From NCBI GenBank assembly GCA_003136515.1, contig PLEU01000070.1, positions 5,050 through 21,522 of the forward strand: a stretch of DNA of 16,473 bases, given 5' to 3'. A model generated the notes under the pieces. The model was not told the DNA's origin. It was given only the letters and a program-made list of their open reading frames with translations, and ran no database searches. Position numbers and translations under genes: made by a program. This stretch comes from Spartobacteria bacterium (GTDB taxonomy: Bacteria > Verrucomicrobiota > Verrucomicrobiae > Chthoniobacterales > UBA6821). Below are positions 1 through 7,730 of this stretch, one piece after another (positions within the stretch are counted from its first letter, which is position 1; the number at the start of each line of letters is the position of its first letter).

Positions 1-1052
1 GAGGAGAGCTTGTGGAAGGCGGCCAGTGCCTCCTCATCAGTGGCATAGGAGTAGTGAACGCGCTTTGCATCCCGAAGAAAACTGTGTTCGGGGCCAATAG
101 CCGCATAATCAAGTCCGGCTGATACTGAGTGAGTTAGTTCAATCTGACCATCATCATCTGCGAGTAGCCAGGTTTTGGTACCCTGGAGTACCCCCAATTT
201 TCCTCCCTGGAAGCGCGCGGCGTGTTTGCCTCGTATAATCCCGCTCCCCCCAGCCTCAACACCGATCATTCGGACATTGTCATCGTTAAGAAAAGCATGA
301 AAGAGCCCTATAGCGTTGCTCCCACCACCGACACACGCGACAAGTAGATCCGGGAGTCGTTCTTCCCTCTGCAAAATCTGACTGCGGGCCTCATCCCCGA
401 TGACTCTGTGAAAATCCCTCACAATCATTGGATAAGGATGGGCACCGAGTGCCGAACCGAGAATATAGTGAGTATCCCGTACATTGGTGACCCAGTCACG
501 CATCGCCTCGTTGATTGCTTCCTTGAGGGTGGCCTGACCGGCCGTTACACCAATGACTTCTGCACCGAGAAATCGCATTCTTGCAACATTGAGTGCCTGT
601 CTTGCCATATCAACGGCTCCCATGTATATGCGGCACTGAAATCCAAATCGTGCTGCCGCAGTGGCAGTTGCAACCCCATGCTGTCCCGCACCGGTCTCCG
701 CGATAATCCTGCGCTTTCCCATGCGGCGTGCCAGAAGGATTTGGCCGATGGCGTTGTTGATTTTGTGCGCGCCGGTGTGGAGTAAATCCTCGCGTTTGAG
801 AAATATTTTGGCTCCACCTAACTCCTTGGTCAGTCGTTCTGCGAAATAAAGTGGGGTTGGCCGCCCGACAAATTCATGAAGCAGGGAGGCGAGTTCGTTC
901 CTGAATGAGGCATCCTTGCGGGCGGCATGATATTCCTGTTCAAGTTCGAGTAAAGCCGTCATCAGGGTTTCCGGAACAAAACGCCCTCCGTACGGACCAA
1001 AATGGCCGTACTCATCGGGCAGGGTGGTGAGGTTGGACTCTGAGGTTGCCAT
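1..1052 (-). CDS. trpB: Tryptophan synthase beta chain, partial (C-terminus beyond the window)
   Basis: This encodes the beta subunit of tryptophan synthase, the cytosolic PLP enzyme that condenses indole with L-serine in the last step of tryptophan synthesis, normally in complex with TrpA. Reading the minus strand from ATG at 1052 gives about 350 residues before the edge, against roughly 400 for the family, so only the C-terminal end is missing. Visible motifs are [12 protein letters not shown] (residues 19-30), GRPTPLY (63-69), and [17 protein letters not shown], with the PLP lysine at K97. Further on come [19 protein letters not shown] and the phosphate-binding loop GGGSNAIG. The start codon shares its A with the stop of mutY (TAATG), so the two are probably co-transcribed and translationally coupled. 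A trpA partner could lie beyond the left edge but cannot be seen. Identification is secure. Confidence 0.97.
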   Translation of the reverse strand, partial: MATSESNLTTLPDEYGHFGPYGGRFVPETLMTALLELEQEYHAARKDASFRNELASLLHEFVGRPTPLYFAERLTKELGGAKIFLKREDLLHTGAHKINNAIGQILLARRMGKRRIIAETGAGQHGVATATAAARFGFQCRIYMGAVDMARQALNVARMRFLGAEVIGVTAGQATLKEAINEAMRDWVTNVRDTHYILGSALGAHPYPMIVRDFHRVIGDEARSQILQREERLPDLLVACVGGGSNAIGLFHAFLNDDNVRMIGVEAGGSGIIRGKHAARFQGGKLGVLQGTKTWLLADDDGQIELTHSVSAGLDYAAIGPEHSFLRDAKRVHYSYATDEEALAAFHKLS

Positions 1053-2152
1053 TAATCTTCACTATGACTCGTAATGCCGGCCGCCGCAATCGCCCTTCGA
1101 TGGGGTGATGGGATTGCAATAGAATTTATTTCGCTCGGGGTGAACCCCCTCAGCAGAGCGCCGGGGATACCCGTTACTGGATGGACTTTCATCAGAACAC
1201 GGTAATGGGTGATGGGGTAGGTAAGTTGGGCAATACAACGCGATGAAGGCACAACACCCACTTCAGGAAGGATCCAGAGTCCTCTCCAGAGGGGCCCTTT
1301 TGATAATTCCAGAAAAAGTTTGTCGTCATGAAAGATCCAGGCCCGATGTTCTGTCCGTTTTGTTGTAACCACTTTGGGAAATTTTTTGGGAAGAGTCTCC
1401 GGTGATTCCACTTGGCATGTCGTCTTCATGGGGCATTCCTTGCAGTGCGGGACTCCCGACACACATATCATCGCGCCTAGATCCATGAGAGCCGAAGTAA
1501 ACGTTCTGGACTCTCTGTGACCAAAAAAATTCCCAGCAAGTTGCTTTAGCGCAGACTTTCCTTTCCTTGATTCAATCGGAAGTCTCAGATTATTCCAGCG
1601 GGCAACTACTCTTGAGATATTGGTATCAAGTACGACAGCGGGAAGATCATAAGAGAAGGCAAGAATTGCAGCAGCGGTGTATTCACCGATACCAGGCAGT
1701 TCTAGAAGTGCTTCCAGATTTGATGGAATCATTCCGCCATGCCTATCCATAATAACTTGTGCAGCATCATGAAGCCTGCGGGCGCGAGAATAATATCCGA
1801 GACCCTGCCATTCGTTCAGAACGCTTTCTTCGCTGGCGGAGGCTAGTGAAGAGAGTGTCGGAAAGCGGCGCATCCAGGAATAAAATCGGTGTTTTACAGC
1901 AGCCACCGTTGTCTGTTGCAGCATGAATTCCGACACAAGGACAGCATAAGGATCATGGGTTTTCCTCCAAGGAAGATCATGGCGCCCATGGATTGTGTAC
2001 CACTCCAGCAACTCCCTCCGAGGAACTCTCCGTCGAGAAGTTGGGGCGACAGCGCCCTTCTTATCTTTTCTCTTCTCCTTGTCCACGAAACGCTCGTAAG
2101 GCACCGTAGTCAAAACAGCAAGCTTCTCTGATGCCGCCGCCACTTCATTCAC
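1052..2152 (-). CDS. mutY: Adenine DNA glycosylase MutY
   Basis: MutY removes adenine mispaired with 8-oxoguanine in base-excision repair. In numbering from the GTG at 2152, the order is LPWR (60-63), SEFMLQQT with catalytic E75, GLGYYSRAR (118-125), the helix-hairpin-helix [12 protein letters not shown] (152-163), and [12 protein letters not shown] with catalytic D176. The iron-sulfur loop is C230-x6-C237-x2-C240-x5-C246. A C-terminal NUDIX-like 8-oxoG recognition domain follows (about 265-355, with [10 protein letters not shown]). The usual glycine after D176 is threonine. The start is unresolved. The full frame of 366 residues begins at GTG 2152 and overlaps the divergent rnhC by 22 bases. 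About 40 basic, non-conserved residues precede the domain, so GTG at 2104 or 2086 may be the real start and would remove the overlap. trpB follows directly through TAATG. Confidence 0.95.
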   Translation of the reverse strand: MNEVAAASEKLAVLTTVPYERFVDKEKRKDKKGAVAPTSRRRVPRRELLEWYTIHGRHDLPWRKTHDPYAVLVSEFMLQQTTVAAVKHRFYSWMRRFPTLSSLASASEESVLNEWQGLGYYSRARRLHDAAQVIMDRHGGMIPSNLEALLELPGIGEYTAAAILAFSYDLPAVVLDTNISRVVARWNNLRLPIESRKGKSALKQLAGNFFGHRESRTFTSALMDLGAMICVSGVPHCKECPMKTTCQVESPETLPKKFPKVVTTKRTEHRAWIFHDDKLFLELSKGPLWRGLWILPEVGVVPSSRCIAQLTYPITHYRVLMKVHPVTGIPGALLRGFTPSEINSIAIPSPHRRAIAAAGITSHSED

Positions 2153-3066
2153 AGACTTTTGCCCTCACTTCCGAACAGGCTAAACAGCTCTATACGATTC
2201 TCGAGGAGAGAGGATTCACCTTTGAGAATAAGCCCTACACGTTCTACACGGCGCGCAAGGAGAAGCTCTCAATCGCCGTTTATGAAAAAGGCCCAAAGGT
2301 TGTGCTACAGGGACGAGGATTGGAAGATTTCATTACCTTCGTGCTGGAACCTGAGGTGCTCGGTGAGGCCCGCTTTGGTTATGACGAAGTACATGCACCG
2401 GAACAGTTTGAACCGCACTTTGGGATTGATGAAAGCGGCAAGGGAGATCTCTTCGGACCGCTTGTGATAGCCGGAGTCTATCTTGATGGTAATCTCTCAA
2501 GGATAATACGCGATGCCGGAGTGAAGGACAGTAAGGGTATTGGGAGTGATAAAAAAATAAGGGAGTTGGCTATGGTTATCCGAAAATCGGGAGCCCCTTC
2601 GGAGGTTATTGTGATCAAACCCGAAAAATATAATCAACTTTACGTTTCCATCGGAAATCTGAACCGCCTTCTTGCCTGGGGGCATGCGCGGGTGATTGAA
2701 AACCTTTGTGAACGTGTTCCCGATTGTCCAAGAGCCCTATCAGATAAATTTGCCGATGCGCAGGTGCTCCGGAAGGCTTTGCTGGAAAAAGGACGCAAAA
2801 TTCGGCTGGATCAACGAACAAAGGCCGAATCCGACTATGCTGTTGCGGCGGCATCCATTCTGGCGAGAGAAGGATTCATCAACTGGCTTGATAAGAGCAG
2901 CAAGGAGCTAGGTATCGTACTGGCAAAAGGAGTCTCACCCAAAGTAAAGGCCGCCGCCTCAGAACTCATCGCTCAATATGGTTTCGACATCCTCCCCAAG
3001 GTGGCGAAGATGCACTTTAAAACCGCCTCTGAGGTGACAAGTAAGATGTTTTCCAGCGGTGAGTAA
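2131..3066 (+). CDS. rnhC: Ribonuclease HIII
   Basis: RNase HIII cleaves the RNA strand of RNA-DNA hybrids, helping remove primers and R-loops. The 311-residue length is typical. The N-terminal 90 or so residues form the TBP-like substrate-binding domain that sets RNase HIII apart from HII (FALTSEQAKQL, then VVLQGRGLEDFITFVLEPE). The catalytic domain opens with FGIDESGKGDLFGPLVIAG, giving D100 and E101, then DSKGIGSDKKI (133-143). D205 in LSDKFADAQ and D235 in AESDYAVAAASILARE are the probable remaining acidic residues. ATG at 2131 fits the family N-terminus, which makes it likely that the overlapping mutY start is over-extended. No clear Shine-Dalgarno sequence precedes it. It is the first plus-strand gene of the block, 123 bases ahead of the glycosyltransferase gene, and may share a short bidirectional promoter region with mutY. 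Confidence 0.95.
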   Translation: MPPPLHSQTFALTSEQAKQLYTILEERGFTFENKPYTFYTARKEKLSIAVYEKGPKVVLQGRGLEDFITFVLEPEVLGEARFGYDEVHAPEQFEPHFGIDESGKGDLFGPLVIAGVYLDGNLSRIIRDAGVKDSKGIGSDKKIRELAMVIRKSGAPSEVIVIKPEKYNQLYVSIGNLNRLLAWGHARVIENLCERVPDCPRALSDKFADAQVLRKALLEKGRKIRLDQRTKAESDYAVAAASILAREGFINWLDKSSKELGIVLAKGVSPKVKAAASELIAQYGFDILPKVAKMHFKTASEVTSKMFSSGE

Positions 3067-3099
3067 TCTTGATCGCCGCAAGTGTTGCTAGACAAACCA

Positions 3100-3371
3100 A
3101 TCAGATGAGGGTTCATAAACCGGGTGCAAGATCGAATTCATCAATAGGGTGTTCTTGATTCAAAGCGCTGAGACAGATACTTCGGCAGGGTGCAGTTGTG
3201 TACTCGTCACCCCAGTTTGCCCTCTATTGTCCGGCTGCTTTCCTGCAGCCTTCTTATTGAAGGTGCCATTGTGCTTCTTGCTGCTCTGCTCAGGCTCTGG
3301 CAGCTGGATCTGAAACCCCCGCATTTTGATGAGGGCATCAACGGGTGGTTTGTCGATCAGATGAGGGTTCA
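3100..3371 (+). repeat. 16-bp exact direct repeat, ATCAGATGAGGGTTCA
   Basis: The sequence ATCAGATGAGGGTTCA occurs at 3100-3115 in the rnhC-glycosyltransferase gap and again at 3356-3371 inside the glycosyltransferase gene, where it encodes part of VDQMRVQ. One base upstream of each copy stands the same octamer in opposite orientation: GACAAACC at 3091-3098 and GGTTTGTC at 3347-3354. The repeat may be a relic of a local duplication or rearrangement, or chance. No function is proposed. Confidence 0.5.
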
Positions 3372-4893
3372 AAGTTATTACAAGTATGATCCTGAGAACT
3401 ACCACGGGCCCCTTTATTTCTACGGCCTCTTTATATCGCTTTCTCTGCTGGGCAGGAATCTCTGGGCACTTCGCATGCCGGCAGTGCTATCCAGCATTGC
3501 CTCTGTCTGGGTAGTTCTTCGCTTCAAGCGTTATTTTGGAACCATTGCCGCACGCTTTGCTGCGCTTGCGTTGGCGCTTTCTCCTGGTGCTGTCTTCTAT
3601 GGCCGCTATGCGATTCACGAATCCTGGATGGTACTTTCTCTACTAATAACAACCTGGGGAATTTTGGGGTTGTGGAAGTCAGGGGCTCGTCGAGATCTAA
3701 TCGCCTTAATTTCTGGAATCACTCTTCTCCTGCTGATCAAGGAGACCGCGGTAATCCATATTGCCTGCTTCATTATTGCTGCGGGGGTACTGGCTTTCTG
3801 GGAGCGATTGTCTCCCTCGCTTCCCGCCATGCCCTTCGCTGGGCGACAGTGGACAAATCGGGATCTGATGTGCTGTTGTGTACTTTCTGCGCTGGCCCTG
3901 ATTTTTTTCTATTCTGGAACTTTTTTCAATATGGGGGGGATCGCCGATTTTTTCCGAGCCTATGCAAATTGGTTTCACACTGGAACCGGCGATGGTGGTC
4001 ATGTTAAATCAGATTATCAGGTTGATCGGCTGAATTACTACTGGCTGAATCTGATCCTCGCCGCCCTCCCCGGGCAGATCGGCAAAGATGTCGGCCTGCT
4101 TAACTACTATTGGCTGGCACTGATGAGATGGTACGAATGGCCGGCCCTACTCGGGTTGCTCTATGGGTTGCGACTCGCATTTCCGGTGAGATTTTTTGGT
4201 GGCTCGATGACTCGATATGTCGCCGTCTATGCGATCGGAACGTTTGTGGCCTACTCAATTGTTCCGTATAAAACTCCTTGGTGCATTATCTCTATCATCT
4301 GGCCGTTTGCTCTCCTCTTTGGGTGCGCGGTGCAGGAGGGATGGTGGATTTTCAAAAAAATGCCCGGTTATGGAGAGAGTCCCATGGGAGCGGCGATTAC
4401 TGCCGGAATTCTCCCAGCGCTTCTTCTGGGGGTATCGCTCTGCACAACATTCCGCCTGAATTTCCTTCATTTTGCCGATCCAGCCGAACCTTATGTCTAT
4501 GTGCAGACAATGCCGGAGATCAAGATTGTGACGGAGCCGGTCTTGGCGATGGCGCAGCACGATGCCCGCAATTACGGCATGGTGGGGCAGATATTGCTTG
4601 ATAGCTACTATCCTCTGCCATGGGTGCTGGGGGATTTCACCGGCATCGGATATTACGATAAAACGAATACTCCCTCTGTTCTTGATGGAGACTTCATCCT
4701 AGCTCTTACTTCACAGCAAAAGATGGTGGAGGATCACCTCAAGGGCTCCTATCTGCGTAGACGTTTTCATCTTAGGGACTCGATGGATGAGTGTACTGTT
4801 TGGTTCAAGGAATCACTTTTCCATGATTGGTTTTCAGACCCCAATCATGGTTCAACCGATAAGGTTGACCTTGGTTCATTTTCCGCACCGTGA
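3190..4893 (+). CDS. Agl23-like polytopic membrane glycosyltransferase (GT-C fold, ArnT/PMT-like)
   Basis: The protein has 567 residues and many hydrophobic segments. It resembles the family named flippase activity-associated protein Agl23 (TIGR03663), which belongs to the GT-C/PMT superfamily of membrane enzymes using polyprenyl-linked sugars. After a first membrane segment (about 18-36), the first extracytoplasmic loop holds PPHFDEGINGWF with D47 and E48, where GT-C enzymes keep a catalytic acidic pair. Then come YKYDPENYHGPLYFY (64-78), LRMPAVLSS (95-102) and FYGRYAIHESWMV (136-148). These are the Agl23 landmarks. The motif LNYYWL occurs twice, 23 codons apart. The sugar and acceptor cannot be told from sequence. 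GTG at 3190 is the longest start; TTG at 3196 has an AGGG five bases upstream and is an alternative. The stop overlaps the next gene's GTG (GTGA), indicating coupling. Confidence 0.8.
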   Translation: MQLCTRHPSLPSIVRLLSCSLLIEGAIVLLAALLRLWQLDLKPPHFDEGINGWFVDQMRVQSYYKYDPENYHGPLYFYGLFISLSLLGRNLWALRMPAVLSSIASVWVVLRFKRYFGTIAARFAALALALSPGAVFYGRYAIHESWMVLSLLITTWGILGLWKSGARRDLIALISGITLLLLIKETAVIHIACFIIAAGVLAFWERLSPSLPAMPFAGRQWTNRDLMCCCVLSALALIFFYSGTFFNMGGIADFFRAYANWFHTGTGDGGHVKSDYQVDRLNYYWLNLILAALPGQIGKDVGLLNYYWLALMRWYEWPALLGLLYGLRLAFPVRFFGGSMTRYVAVYAIGTFVAYSIVPYKTPWCIISIIWPFALLFGCAVQEGWWIFKKMPGYGESPMGAAITAGILPALLLGVSLCTTFRLNFLHFADPAEPYVYVQTMPEIKIVTEPVLAMAQHDARNYGMVGQILLDSYYPLPWVLGDFTGIGYYDKTNTPSVLDGDFILALTSQQKMVEDHLKGSYLRRRFHLRDSMDECTVWFKESLFHDWFSDPNHGSTDKVDLGSFSAP

Positions 4894-6647
4894 AATTTCC
4901 TGCTGCGCTGCTAACCGGTGTGTCCATCGCTGTCGGAATGGGCCTTTTTCTTGCCTGGGTGGGACATGGACTGGGATATTCGCTTATAATTTTTGATCAT
5001 TGGATTGTCACGAATGCGCTGCTTGCCCTGATCACAGGAATTTGTGCTGCGATTTTCTCTTGGAGAGTGATGCCTAGGTTGCCGGAGAAGACTCCGATAT
5101 CAGTCTGGGATTGGATGATGGTCGGTATTTTTTCCTGCGTCTCGGCCAGGGCCTTTTTTTGGCTAATCTATATGGATGGGGACGAGCTAAAAATTCTCTC
5201 CCCCAACAACCTCGGAGATATGTCACTTCATCTGGGCTTTATCAATTGGATGGCGGTAACGCGGCATTGGTGGCCTGCCAGTCCGATTCTTGTGGGAGGT
5301 CCCTTGCGCTACCCGCTAGGAAGCGACCTTTTCAATTCTATACTGGATGTGATTGGAGTGCCGATGATCCAAGGGCTTCTCTGGTGCGCGATCGGAGGAG
5401 CTGCATTGACCGGATATGCTCTATGGAGATGGGGGCGCGCTATGGCTCTGGCGGCAGTGCTTTTTAATGGCGGATTTGCCGGGCTATCGGTTTTAAAATG
5501 GGGGGATCCCAAAGCAGTTACTCACTTTCTCTCTGATGAAGGATTTATAGGGATTCTGAAGCTCTTGGGAGATTCAGATTCTGTTGGTGAATGGAAAAAT
5601 ATTTTCCTGACACTGTTTGTAACGCAAAGAAGTTTTCTTTTTGCCCTGCCTGCGGGATTACTGCTCCTGGCAGCGTGGCGAGAGGAAAACTTTGGAACAT
5701 CCCGCCGTGTAATCATGCCGCTTCCTATTCAGGTGGTTCTTCTGGCATTGATGCCGCTGTTTAGCGTGCATACGGCCCTTTATCTCGGAGTAGCGATGGG
5801 GGGAGTTGCCATTTTTTGCCCTGACGGACGGATGCGGTTACTGAAACTGGCTATCTGCTCATGGCCGATAATGGCATTTCTAGGATGGCTCGTGGCCACA
5901 GGAGCGGGTGGTCCCTCAGCTGTCCATGCCATCGGATGGAGCCCCGGATGGATGACCGATGGCACAGTTCAATTCTGGTTTTGGAACTTTGGGTTATCAT
6001 TGCCGATCGTAGGTTTGCTTTGCCTTTTTCTTTTGAAAAAAAATGCGTCCGTGGAAGCTAGGGCTTTCGTCTGGCCTGCCGCCCTTGTCTTCGCATCCTG
6101 CTTGCTGTTCCGTTTTGCACCATGGCCATGGGATAATATGAAGCTGATGCTCTGGTCATGGATCGTTATAGCTCCATATCTCTGGAGTGAACTGTTGGAG
6201 CGCTGTCATCTTTCGCTAAGAGTGCTGGTGCTTAGTTTGATATTTGGCTCCGGTGCAGTGACATTGGAAGCGGGTCTCGATGGAAGACATGGCTATGAAC
6301 TCATCAAACGAAGTACGCTGGCCCAGACGGCATGGGTTTTGCGAAATGTCCCGATTGAGGCAGTCATCGCCTGTGCCCCGGAATACAATCAACCGGTGCT
6401 TATCCTGGGTCATCCTGTTGTGGCGGGATACGAAGGACATCTCTGGAGTCATGGGCTTGATTACAAGGGGCGTCTTGCCATCCTAAACAGCGTGATGATG
6501 GGGGAGCCGGGATGGAGGGCAAAAGCTAGATCGTTGGGGGTTTCCTACATTTACTGGAGTGATTTGGAATTTGCTCGATGGCCCGATTCACAGCTTCCAT
6601 GGGTTCATGGACCGCTTCCCTCATTGCATTCTCTTGGTGATGAGTGA
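4890..6647 (+). CDS. Large polytopic membrane protein, putative GT-C-type glycosyltransferase
   Basis: The family is not firmly recognised. This 585-residue protein has roughly a dozen hydrophobic segments and a short soluble C-terminus. The first long loop contains YMDGDELKILSPNNLGDMSLHLGF (94-117), with acidic residues D96, D98, E99 and D110 and H114, in the place where GT-C enzymes keep catalytic acids. The C-terminal region reads GYEGHLWSHGLDYKGR, then GEPGWRAKARSLGVSYIYW and DLEF. This resembles the tail of DUF2298/Chlor_Arch_YYY-type membrane proteins, in which a GHE-like motif precedes a final i-YvyvG-like strand. That comparison is from memory and tentative. GTG at 4890 overlaps the TGA of the Agl23-like gene by four bases, so the two proteins are likely made together. 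Inference: a partner or second transferase in the same envelope glycosylation step. Confidence 0.7.
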   Translation: MKFPAALLTGVSIAVGMGLFLAWVGHGLGYSLIIFDHWIVTNALLALITGICAAIFSWRVMPRLPEKTPISVWDWMMVGIFSCVSARAFFWLIYMDGDELKILSPNNLGDMSLHLGFINWMAVTRHWWPASPILVGGPLRYPLGSDLFNSILDVIGVPMIQGLLWCAIGGAALTGYALWRWGRAMALAAVLFNGGFAGLSVLKWGDPKAVTHFLSDEGFIGILKLLGDSDSVGEWKNIFLTLFVTQRSFLFALPAGLLLLAAWREENFGTSRRVIMPLPIQVVLLALMPLFSVHTALYLGVAMGGVAIFCPDGRMRLLKLAICSWPIMAFLGWLVATGAGGPSAVHAIGWSPGWMTDGTVQFWFWNFGLSLPIVGLLCLFLLKKNASVEARAFVWPAALVFASCLLFRFAPWPWDNMKLMLWSWIVIAPYLWSELLERCHLSLRVLVLSLIFGSGAVTLEAGLDGRHGYELIKRSTLAQTAWVLRNVPIEAVIACAPEYNQPVLILGHPVVAGYEGHLWSHGLDYKGRLAILNSVMMGEPGWRAKARSLGVSYIYWSDLEFARWPDSQLPWVHGPLPSLHSLGDE

Positions 6648-6711
6648 GAGAAGGATACCTAGTTGCTGAAGTATCTTGTTTCGCTCGAAGCGTTCCTTTT
6701 TCATAGATTTC

Positions 6712-7197
6712 ATGATACATGGATTTGTTGCCGTGGATGAACTTGGTGACATCGGAGCATCATATTCTGCTCAAGGGAAGAGGTTGGTGTTGACCAACGG
6801 TTGCTTCGACTTGTTGCATGCCGGCCATGTCCGTTATCTTCAGCAGGCGCGCTTTCTTGGAGACGCATTGCTAGTTGCTGTGAATAGCGATGAATCCGTG
6901 AGAGCGCTAAAAGGGCAAGGACGTCCTCTCAACAGTGATTTGGATCGCGCAGAAGTACTGTCAGCCCTTCGCTGTGTGGATTATGTATCCATCTTTGAAG
7001 GAATGCGGGTTACGGAGGTGATTAAGGCATTGCGTCCAGCAATTTATGCCAAGGGGGGTGATTATACTCTGGAAACACTCGATCAAGAGGAGCGTAACGC
7101 ACTGGAAGAAGTCGGAGCAGAGATCAAACTGCTCTCCCTCGTGCCCGGGAAATCAACGACGTCGCTGCTAAAAAAAGTACAGTCAATACAGTCCTAG
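6712..7197 (+). CDS. rfaE2: D-glycero-beta-D-manno-heptose 1-phosphate adenylyltransferase (RfaE2/HldE C-terminal type)
   Basis: This cytosolic nucleotidyltransferase transfers AMP from ATP to heptose 1-phosphate, giving ADP-heptose for LPS-core or other surface glycans. From ATG 6712 it has 161 residues, the size of the stand-alone adenylyltransferase half of HldE; no sugar-kinase domain is attached. Motifs are LTNGCFDLLHAGHVRYL (27-43, HxGH at 36-39), LLVAVNSDESVRALKG (53-68), RPLNSDLDRAEVLSAL (71-86), KGGDYTLETL (114-123) and the closing PGKSTTSLLKK (145-155). The frame extends upstream to TTG 6676, but ATG 6712 matches the usual 25 or so residues before TNGCFD, so I chose it. Neither start has a convincing Shine-Dalgarno sequence. 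The stop shares CTAG with the convergent lipoprotein gene. A related nucleotidyl-transfer role on another sugar phosphate remains possible. Confidence 0.9.
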   Translation: MIHGFVAVDELGDIGASYSAQGKRLVLTNGCFDLLHAGHVRYLQQARFLGDALLVAVNSDESVRALKGQGRPLNSDLDRAEVLSALRCVDYVSIFEGMRVTEVIKALRPAIYAKGGDYTLETLDQEERNALEEVGAEIKLLSLVPGKSTTSLLKKVQSIQS

Positions 7198-7670
7198 TAC
7201 TCCGGCGGTGCGATCAAACGAATTGTCGGATCAAGCCAACGGACATCCGGATAAATCAACGGTGGATTTGTCGAAAGCACAGTGGCTTTGGTCAGCACAA
7301 ATTCAGGATAGACTGTGTCACTTGCGGGCTCATAGACTTTTTCACCCGAAAAGTAGCCGTCGAGACGGTATTCGTAATTATTGTCTGAGCCAATGGCATT
7401 ACGAGCGCGATCCGGGGCGAGCACTTTCTGTTCGTTGAACATGACAAGTTGAGCCTGTTTCCAAGGCTCACCGGGCTTTTTGACCCATCCCCACATCTTA
7501 TAATCCACTTTATAGAGACGGCGTCCGATGTAATAATTTCCTGGCGATTCTCCAGCGATAGCAGCATCAACGGCCTGCCTGTCCTGTGCAGTCTGTGTGA
7601 CGATCGGAGTCTGGCATCCAGACAGCAGCAGCACACAGCTTAGGATGCCTAGGAATACATTTTTTTTCAT
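7194..7670 (-). CDS. Small predicted lipoprotein, unknown function
   Basis: The product has 158 residues from ATG 7670. It starts MKKNVFLGILSCVLLLSGC, a type II signal peptide with lipobox LSGC and lipidated C19. Glutamine follows the cysteine, so the usual aspartate inner-membrane retention signal is absent and outer-membrane sorting is likely. The frame runs on upstream to 7724, but that extension reads through an inverted repeat and would bury the signal peptide, so 7670 is preferred. The mature part is polar and rich in aromatic residues and proline (YYIGRRLYKVDYKMWGWVKKPGEPW, in two pieces around residues 45-70; later DGYFSGEKVYEP and a PPLIYPDVRWLDP stretch near the end). I do not recognise a family. 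It lies downstream of dnaN on the same strand, a position that says little about its role. No transmembrane segment is evident beyond the signal. Confidence 0.85.
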   Translation of the reverse strand: MKKNVFLGILSCVLLLSGCQTPIVTQTAQDRQAVDAAIAGESPGNYYIGRRLYKVDYKMWGWVKKPGEPWKQAQLVMFNEQKVLAPDRARNAIGSDNNYEYRLDGYFSGEKVYEPASDTVYPEFVLTKATVLSTNPPLIYPDVRWLDPTIRLIAPPEY

Positions 7671-7679
7671 CGTATCGAT

Positions 7680-7717
7680 CCAAAAGAAGTTTTGAAATTT
7701 CGCAAACTTCTTTTCGG
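7680..7717 (-). terminator. Inverted repeat between dnaN and the lipoprotein gene; candidate terminator or 5'-UTR hairpin
   Basis: Left arm AAAAGAAGTTT (7682-7692) and right arm AAACTTCTTTT (7704-7714) are perfect complements, giving an 11-bp stem with an 11-base loop. A further CC/GG pair (7680-7681 with 7716-7717) closes the base after one bulged base. It starts 13 bases after the dnaN stop and ends 9 bases before the lipoprotein ATG. The arms are A-T rich and each carries its own T or A run, so the hairpin could act in either direction. The loop contains GAAATTTC. Whether it ends the dnaN transcript or folds in the lipoprotein leader cannot be decided by reading. Confidence 0.55.
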
Positions 7718-7730
7718 CTCTCAATTCGAT

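Noticed and set aside
408..849. Plus-strand open frames over the trpB region
   Set aside because: They run antisense to trpB, which shows clear protein motifs; the frames have no family features.
2131..7197. A defence or mobile island between mutY and the lipoprotein gene
   Set aside because: No integrase, transposase, nuclease-helicase pair, tRNA or flanking repeats; the genes are RNase HIII and envelope functions.
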